DNA of 64,000 nt from Aplectana chamaeleonis. Lineage: Eukaryota; Nematoda; Chromadorea; Rhabditida; Cosmocercidae. Of the stretch, positions 56,854-64,000 are shown piece after piece. The position numbers were made by a program, and so were the translations under genes. The notes below the pieces were generated by a model that saw only the letters and a program-made list of their open reading frames with translations, did no database searches and was not told where the DNA came from. The DNA lies in assembly GCA_029168955.1 (NCBI GenBank), contig JAPDOI010000445.1, positions 434,001 to 498,000 on the forward strand. Direction: 5' to 3'. Position 1 is the first letter of the stretch. Each line of letters starts with the position of its first letter.

Positions 56854-57297
56854 AGGCAGGGTTCGCGATAAAAAACGACTTTTGAGCTCTCTTCATAAGA
56901 ATGTAGATTTGGCCACCACAAAAGTAAAAGTAAGTGAAAAAACCCGGAAATTCGCTGGAAAAACGCTCAAAAACAAAGTATAACGGCCAATTACCGGTGT
57001 CGGCCGGCCCCCTAATTAACGCGATTTTCATTAATGCTTGCTTATCCAAAATTCGTTTTGCTGTTCAAGTAATCAGTAGTCTCCAGAAATGTTCAGAAAT
57101 TACTTTAGAAGCAAAATAAAAGTTAACAAAACAGGTTTTTACCCGAATCTCGATAATTGGGAGCGGGAGGACACCAAGCCATAACTTTTTCCTGCGCGTT
57201 TTTTCTCCAATTTTTTACTTATTTTCACTTTTGTGATGGCCAGATCTACCATTTTACGGTGATAGCACAACAACCGATTTTATCGAGAACCCTGCCT
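56854..57297. mobile_element. TTAA element, family M
   Basis: TTAA|AGGCAGGGTTCGCGATAAA ... TTTATCGAGAACCCTGCCT|TTAA, perfect duplication. Arms share CACAAAAGTGAAAATAAGTA-like sequence. Its right TTAA is also the left TTAA of the next element. Confidence 0.85.
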
Positions 57298-57301
57298 TTA
57301 A

Positions 57302-57932
57302 AGGCAGCATACACGCTCACAAACATGGTTGAGATAACAGCACAAATAGGACCGCCTGGCCCCTACCATCTCGTCAACGGCGTTTGAAGCGCTGAAAACC
57401 ATCCAGGTTGACAGAATTCGAGCATTCCCGTCTCGAAAGCCTGTGGAACCCCACCCCTACGAATAACAGAATGAAGAGTGAGGCATGTGAAAACATTTGA
57501 TAGCTTAGAGTGATAGCCCTAGCAAATGAGAGTCTACGAGAGAAACGGCTTGGTTTACCTGAATATAACATGTCTGCTTACTGATGAAATGCTCCATTTT
57601 ATAAGCCAGCCGGAGTAGATGGGCTTTCTTGAAAGTGGATGGGAATTAATCGGTATGTAAACAAGTTATATACAGGGAAATCAAGCTGTTTTTCTCGTAG
57701 ACCCTCATTATAAAGTGCTATCGCTCTAAATTATCAAATGCTTCCACATGCCTCACTCTTCATTCTGTTATTTGTAGGGGTGGGGTTCCACATGCATTTG
57801 AGAGGGGAATGCTCAAATTCTGTCAACCTGAATGGTTTTTAGCGCTTCAAACGCCGTTGACGGCATGGTAGGGGCCAGGCGGTGAAATTTATGCTGTTAT
57901 CTCAACCATTTTTGTGAGCGTGTATGCTGCCT
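57302..57932. mobile_element. TTAA element, family A, copy 3
   Basis: TTAA|AGGCAGCATACACGCTCAC ... GTGAGCGTGTATGCTGCCT|TTAA. Inner arms share CAAACGCCGTTGACG and GAATAACAGAATGAAGAGTG. No coding. Confidence 0.85.
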
Positions 57933-57989
57933 TTAAGCGAACTATCACGTCCTCATGTGTTTATCACATGCACAGCCGGAATGAAAGGT

Positions 57990-58275
57990 GCCTCATCTCA
58001 CACGATTTCTCATTCGGCATTCTAATGCCGGCCCTAGAAGGTTACTTGGAGTCCCTCTCCGGAGGCCAGCATATTTTTGGACGCTGGAGGGATACGGGAT
58101 CCTCACAGCTGGGGGGGGGGGAGGTTTCGCCGCGGTCCGCAGGGAGGGTGGTTCCTCACCGCAGACATCGGCGAAGGTTACGCCGTTGTTGCGGACCGAG
58201 GCGGGGATTTCTCTGCCGTGGACCGCGACATTCACGCACCTCTCGAGAAGAGGCGGATACAAAGAAAAACTAGGG
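57990..58275 (+). repeat. GC-rich repeat also seen near 39310-39560
   Basis: Shares the order CTCATCTCAC, GGAGGT, a G-run and GCGGACCG-rich text with 39310-39560. The inner part has GGTCCGC / GCGGACC inverted blocks. Function unknown. Confidence 0.45.
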
Positions 58276-58383
58276 AGAAATTTCAAAAATCGCCCGGACA
58301 GCCACCGCAGTGCTAAGTGCGACTGAATATCGCTCCGAGCGGGACTGCGGTCGACCGGAGAGCGGCTGCTGTGCCCCGATTAA

Positions 58384-58507
58384 GGCCGGGATCATACTTC
58401 CTGCGATCGACGATTGCGACGTTGCATAACAGGCATATCGATTTTCGGTCGATACTGATGGTAAACATTGCGTCGCGCCTATCGTCGCAGGAAGTATGAT
58501 TCCGGCC
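58384..58507. mobile_element. Harbinger-like MITE with TAA duplication
   Basis: TAA|GGCCGGGATCATACTTCC ... GGAAGTATGATTCCGGCC|TAA, perfect duplication. 124 bp. The interior GCATATCGATTTTCGGTCGA matches parts of 49475-50070, so it belongs to the same family. Confidence 0.85.
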
Positions 58508-60425
58508 TAAATGGCTGATTTTCGCTCGGAGCGGAGAGACAGCGTCGCTCGAATCGCTCTCCGGTCCCGCTCCAAGCGATGGTTCGCCTGAGTCGGACTC
58601 GTTATATGGGATCCATGGAACGGGGAAATCAGCTCAGAGTCGTTATATGGGAGCTATGAAACGGGGAAATTTTCTGAGCTGAAAACATCATCTCGATTTA
58701 AATTTTATTTTGAAGTTCCATCCATCAAAAAATTGTGCCAAAATAGGCTTCGTTACTAAGCGCAAAACCCCTTTTTTTCGTTTTTTCGTCTTCTAACTGT
58801 TTAATTGTACAAAGGGATTTTTTTAAACAATTCCCCGAGGGAATTTTCTCTTTACGGGATCACAGCACTTCAAAATCGGCCTTACGCACAGTTTGGGGGC
58901 AGGGCTACCGGTTCACTCGAATTCAAATTCCATGACCGCAACTTCTGCAAGGCCTATCTGAACGCTAAAAACATTTTGAGAAACTCTCATTCTTAACCAG
59001 ACATGGGACGTTTTCGCAAAGGAAGGTATTAATCAGTCAGAAATTTATTTCAGACTTGAACCTTCTCAGTTTTTTCTGTTTTCAAAGAGAAATAGGGTTC
59101 TTGCTGGAATGCAGATTCATGTCAAATTTAAAGCGGAGCAGTCAGGGTTCTCCAGAAGAACTTTCTAATCGTATTGTATTTCTCTAAAGGTGCTCCACTC
59201 CAAGTTTAGCTTCCAGACCACTTCAGACGGAGTTACCTGTTCAATTGGTACAGATTTCGGTGCTATTTCCTAATATTGATGAACAACGAGCAATCTTTGT
59301 TCAGAACCGATTTTCTTGGTACAATTGAACAGAGAAATTTCTAGGTCAGGATTTAGTTACCACAACAAAACTGAGTTTTGGTTTTGCGTTTCAAGAAATA
59401 TACGTTTTAATAAGAAAAGGACCTTGTGATGAGTCATGCTGCGTTTTTTGTGTGTTGAGTTTGTTTAATCGTTCCAGTAGAAACCTTACCCCATTATTCA
59501 CACAAAAATGTTTTGCCCTTGCGAAACATCAGCTTTCCAAAGTTAGCTTCTAGTCCAGTTGGGGCGTGGCCTTTATTTCACCTGATTTAAAAATCCATGC
59601 TATTGTAACTCCTGGAAGTGTCACCCACAAAAAGTCACCGAAAATTAGATTAGATCTGGAATTTTCATTTTATCAGTCAAGAAGTGCGATATCTACACAC
59701 ATAGAAGCATTTCTCAGTTTAAATTCATTTCGAATTTATGGTTTTTTAAGTAGTATTATTTAGGGCAAAACTCAGGTTCACCTCCTATTTCACGCTCAAT
59801 ACCATAGTTGTTTTGGAAGACTGATTCTCGTTGTTCAGAAATTTTTTAAAATTCTGCTTCGCTGCAGGACCCCAAAATTAGTCCTCAGACCAGTGGGGGC
59901 GGAGCCAGCAGATCCTAGTAGCTATAAATGTTGGTGCTAATAGATCAGCTCAAGTATTTCCTGATGAAAGTATTGATCCGGCTTTCTCTTTTCCTCATTT
60001 TATAGGAGCGTTGAAGCGGTAAATTTTATAGCAGTAAAAAATTTTGCTGATAAAGTTTTTTTCATACTTCTGGGTCTATGGTTATTTTCTGAGCTTATCA
60101 CTTATTAGAGATTATTATTCCTTTCTTCTATTCCCAACTTGTATCTTCCAACTGGTTGACTTCATTATTTTGCACGAATATAATGCATGGATTCATCGCT
60201 GCAACATCCCTAAATCAGCTTCCAGTCCATTTGGGGCGGGGCTATCAGTTCCCCGCAAGTTTGACTTCGATTTGCCAGAAACTAATCGAAAGACCGAAAC
60301 CAATTCGTATATCTCAAACTATTCTGCGAAAAATTGCACAAAAAGTCCCTAGAATGTGTGTGTTAATACTTTTCCGAAACGGCTAAGGCGTGATTCCTTC
60401 GACAGCTCGGTGAAAGGGCAGCAAA

Positions 60426-62529
60426 CAGGGATGTGCGGCAAACGATTTTAAAAAATCGGCAAACGGAAATCGACAAAATTTGTCTCAAAATGGCCCGCAA
60501 ACGGCAATCGACAAGCGGGAAAATAAAAAAAAACGTTACAAAAACGATACAAATGTTCTAAAAGTACTTGTTAAAATACTATTTTCTCATGCACATTTCG
60601 TATTTCAAATAGTCAGATAAGAAATTGTTTCTCAGTAATACCACAATAAGTTGAACCTCTTGCGTTGATACAATACCTGATAGAAACAGCACCGAAATTA
60701 ACATTCTATTTACACACTAGTAAGCGAAATGTTGTGGTGAAAGGATACTAATTTTTCGAGGTTCTCTGATGTCAACCTTTTTTGGAATATGTAGAAGTAT
60801 TTCATTTGCTTCGTGTTCCAAATTCATCGCACAAAATTCAGAATATCGCGCGATCCAAGTTAAGTGGGTGATCACACGAAATTCCTTCAAAGAAGTGAAG
60901 AGCTCAATGTGGCCTTACTTTAGCTGATTGGTTTCTAACGAGCGTGGCAGCCACGCCGCTTCTCTGGTACATGTTGCCGCTGCGGCTCCGCGATAAAGTC
61001 ACACCGGCTCCTACAGGCACAACAGAAGCACCGCGAAAGTGCCACTGCGGCTCCGGGACCGATGGCCGTGCCTTTACAAAAATAGGACCGACTGGGAGAA
61101 CCTCATATGAATTTAATTGTGGGTCATAGTACAAATGTGCGGGGCCTACGAAGAAAAATGTGCACCTATGGTTGTTAGGCTCTCTATCTGATAGGGACAG
61201 AGGGTATCCTCGTTACTGCGGGCAAGGAGATACGGGACGTGGGTAATCAAACTCGGGTGACTGAACCGGCGATACCACATAGGACGGTGCAACGTAGTCG
61301 ACGCGGGTTAGCTTATGCATCCTCGCGGAGCTGGTGCGGTTCTAACACGGAACCGCTGCGGTACTATCGAGGCAATGTCGCGGCGCTGTCGAGGGTCAAG
61401 GCACTGCAACAGAATCGTAACGGTAGTGATGCTCATGGAGCCGCTGCGGTACTACCGCGGAACTATCGCGGCACAGTTAAGGGTCACGTTACTTTCCCGG
61501 AACTGCTGCGGCAAACCTTCTCAGAGTTCGCGGCGTACCTCACGGTGTGTTTACTGTTCCACCGGAATTTATTGAAAGATAATGACATGAACAAATTCCT
61601 CTAAGACGCATGTTTTTGGACGGTCTTGTAAGCGTTTTTGAGAAACCGCTCCATATTCGGCATCTCTACCCTTAAGACCTTTCAAATTTCTTCTAAAATG
61701 TGCGCTAACAACTGAAATACAAACAATTGACTAGTTTTTCAAGCTTTGCACAAATACGACTCCTGAAAAACCGCGCATATCTCGAACCTCCTCTTTCCTA
61801 AGCCGTACGCCACCTCTTGTTCCCAACTGATCAATCTACACTCCGTGCATCCAGTTTAGAGTCAAGCAGCGAATTTAATCAAAACGGATGTTCCCCACGC
61901 CTTGTACACCCTCTCCCACCCTTTCAACTCAGAACTCCAACTTTCAACTTGGTGCCATATTTTTTAGCGCAATTGTGAGCATTATAGAAGATGGTGAAGT
62001 GAATAAGCCCACAAACTGCCGGTGAAGTCCAACACCCTTTACACGACGCTTTGAAAATTATCTGAAAGAATTTGATCCATTCAGCGTATTTCCTGAACCC
62101 TTTGTGCTCTCACCTAAAAATGATCAAGGTTTTAAATCCTGCCCCGATGAGCCTTACGTCAATTGCTCAAGCCTCAGCGAGGAGGCGGTGGGGAATTCGG
62201 TGTTCTTCCAGACAAGAGGACCCACACGAGCATGACACTGCAATACTAAAAATTGCTTTGACATGACCGCACGGTAGGTCACATCAACTGGCTTGAAGTT
62301 TTGTAGTACGTATAGTCTGTTTCTCTACCTTCGAGCCGGTCGCTGCACGGCTCAGCAGGTTTACCATGCGCGTCCTAATCTCGGCGTTTGTTATCTATTT
62401 CGCACTTTTTGCCGAATTTCGTCGAAAAGTGAGAGAAAAAGCGGCAAACGACAATCGAAAAAAATCGCCCGAAAACGGCCGGCAAACGGCGATCGGCAAC
62501 CGGCAAACGGCAATTGCCGCACATCCCTG
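60426..62529. mobile_element. hAT-like element, family B, copy 2
   Basis: Ends CAGGGATGTGCGGCAAACG and CAATTGCCGCACATCCCTG; flanks GCAGCAAA and GCCGCAAA agree at 7 of 8. 2104 bp. The left 200 bp and right 130 bp align with copy 1. The interior differs, with GC-rich GCGGTACTATCGCGG units and an SL1-like sequence. No transposase recognised. Confidence 0.85.
61246..61267 (-). repeat. SL1-leader-like sequence (copy f)
   Basis: The minus strand GGTTCAGTCACCCGAGTTTG + AT is followed by TACCCACGTCCCGTATCTCC. 17 of 22 leader positions match. The downstream block aligns with copy b, which supports common descent despite divergence. Confidence 0.5.
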
Positions 62530-63188
62530 GCCGCAAACCAACTTGTTAGGACACATTTTGGATATATCGCTTATGGAAAATTTTCATCCATTGGAAGTTG
62601 TATAAGTGATCATTTGCAAGACACTTTCGTTACTACTTAAGATCAAGTTTGTTACTTTGTCGTGATAATAGTGAATCTTCAAAATAAAATTTCGAAAAAA
62701 AAAGATTATGTTCTTCTCGACTGCATAAGTCTGAAGTTCGTTACAGCATAATAGGGCGGAGCCAGCGGAATCCTCTCTGTACGAATTTCGAAGTTTTAGC
62801 CAATGATTTAATAGTAGCACAATACAGGAAATTTTCTGCTGAAAAGCGATTTATTTGTCAACTATCTAGTAATTTTTTTTGACTTGAGATTTTTTTTCAA
62901 AAACAATTATTATAGGGAAATCATCGTTTGGTGATGAATAATTTCTTAATTTATTTTCTCTTTCGTCTTAATGAAAAAAATTACGCTCCATGTTTTTACT
63001 CAGTATTAATTTTCCCTATAGCGAAAATCAACACTTTAAATTTATCCTCCAGCACATCAGGGGCGTAGCCATCACTTTACTTGAGTTCCAACAGGCTCCG
63101 CAACATTTTGTCAGGCTTTCGTTATTGTTCACTTGCCTGAGCGAGCAGCATTCTTCAAGTTTTATCCCGAAAAAATCCCAATAGTTAA

Positions 63189-63617
63189 AGGCAGTGTTCA
63201 CGTTGGATATCGCACACGAGTTTACCCAAAAATGGGATTGCTTAGTGGTGAGGTAAATAATAGTGAAGAAACAGCGAAAAAAAAACGTTCAGAATAAGCT
63301 AAACTAACGGTTTCTAACGTTCAGGGCGTGGACGAGAATCATTGGTCCTGCTGACTACGCGCGCTAATGGCGAAATCTGCGCGAAACGATCAGGCTGGAC
63401 GCGGCAAAGTTGCTTGGCGATTCGCCATCAAAACGTGTGCGGCGCCACAAGCCCGTCCGAATGGGGGCGGACCGGGACAGGTAGGACAACTTTCAGAGCG
63501 GTTTTCGTCGACTTCTGGCCCGTTTTCACCGCTTTCTTCGACCTATCCTCGCCAGCATCTGCCAACTTAGTGTTTCACACTGAGACCTCGTGAACGCGAT
63601 TTATCGCAGACACTGAA
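63189..63617. mobile_element. TTAA element, family K, copy 2
   Basis: TTAA|AGGCAGTGTTCACGTTGG ... TTATCGCAGACACTGAAT|TTTA. Colinear with 35493-35936, right end somewhat decayed. Confidence 0.75.
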
Positions 63618-63727
63618 TTTAGCGATTTTAGGGCCGACTCCCAAATTTCACCTCCGTTCCAGTTAAGGAGGGGCCAGCAATGTTCATTGGGTTCAAATTC
63701 TGACGCGACGCAAAATGCTGTGCTTCT

Positions 63728-64000
63728 CTGGGCCTAATTCCAGTCCGCAATTGCGTCTCGACACGCTTTGCGGCCGCACGCGCTCGAGACAGTCGATTTT
63801 CCAGCGCTAAAGCCGACTCGATGTGGCTCTTTATACAGTTTTCTGCAATTTTGTTCAGTTTCCAGTTTCCAAAACCCAGCTAGAGTCGGCTGCGGCGCTG
63901 GAAACTTTCCCGGTTCGAAAGCGCGCGGCCGCAAAGCGTGGGTTGCTATAGGCGGCGACCGGACCAAAATATCAAAAATTACTTCCGAGGTTGGACTGTG
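63728..64000. repeat. foldback cut by the window edge
   Basis: Left GGGCCTAATTCCAGTCCGCA and the arm GCTTTGCGGCCGCACGCGC pair with GCGCGCGGCCGCAAAGCG at about 63920. The outer left end resembles 52708-52740. The right end is outside the window. Confidence 0.55.

Larger units (their letters stand above)
58740..63180 (+). repeat. degenerate tandem array, period about 335 bp
   Basis: A landmark like AGCTTCCAGTCCATTTGGGGC + GGGGC recurs at about 58891, 59218, 59556, 59891 and 60229 (steps 327, 338, 335, 338), and again at about 62748 and 63053 beyond the hAT insertion. Sequence between landmarks is AT-rich and diverged. No gene recognised. Confidence 0.65.

Noticed and set aside
56426..57049. 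Longest minus-strand frame in its region (207 codons)
   Set aside because: It runs through the end of the family M element and shows no recognisable domain. A shadow frame.
1..64000. CRISPR arrays, rRNA genes, bacterial operons
   Set aside because: No regularly spaced identical repeats with unique spacers, no rRNA signatures and no operon-like coding. The tandem arrays seen belong to transposons or a satellite-like repeat.

Overview
The window looks like repeat-saturated chromosomal DNA of a clade V nematode, probably a strongylid. Three observations support this. (1) The left edge carries the first three exons of a nematode-type phosphoethanolamine N-methyltransferase (pmt-1), read on the minus strand, with nematode splice signals and a likely spliced-leader acceptor 4 nt before the ATG. 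(2) At least seven places contain sequences resembling the SL1 leader. (3) The repeats are the kinds common in nematodes: foldback MITEs, TTAA palindromes, mariner, hAT and non-LTR fragments. No prokaryotic operons, rRNA or CRISPR were seen.

Layout. 1-8.8 kb: pmt-1 exons 3, 2 and 1 (minus strand). Intron 2 is about 7.9 kb and is filled by three end-to-end TTAA elements, with further elements nested in two of them; intron 1 holds a Harbinger-like MITE. 9.3-11.6 kb: GC-rich direct duplications and a hairpin. 12-19.2 kb: more TTAA and TTA elements. 20.4-25.9 kb: foldbacks, a 20-bp tandem array and two possible minus-strand host exons. 27.3-31.5 kb: a foldback split by a hAT element that is itself split by a second hAT containing a palindrome of about 0.9 kb. 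31.5-33.2 kb: an element with long TIRs carrying a reverse-transcriptase fragment. 34.5-35.4 kb: hairpins and a tRNA-like SINE head. 36.75-40.2 kb: a 1.9-kb palindrome and a Harbinger-like foldback. 40.7-46.7 kb: a head-to-head mariner remnant, several TTAA elements, a piggyBac-like element and a small hAT. 47.5-49.2 kb: a hAT with arrays of a GAATATTCG motif. 49.5-52.1 kb: Harbinger-like foldbacks. 52.2 kb: one good internal exon of unknown identity. 52.9-55.15 kb: three copies of a 702-bp element. 56.9-57.9 kb: two abutting TTAA elements. 58.7-63.2 kb: a degenerate tandem array of about 335 bp interrupted by a hAT.

How it fits together. Most of the sequence is explained by waves of non-autonomous DNA transposons, dated relative to each other by nesting, target-site duplications and one clear empty site. 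Genuine host coding sequence is sparse. Only pmt-1 is identified with confidence. It makes the first methylated intermediate of the phosphocholine pathway. Almost all open frames of 60-230 codons elsewhere lie inside repeats and are not called as genes. All comparisons here were made by eye between copies within the window; no database was searched.
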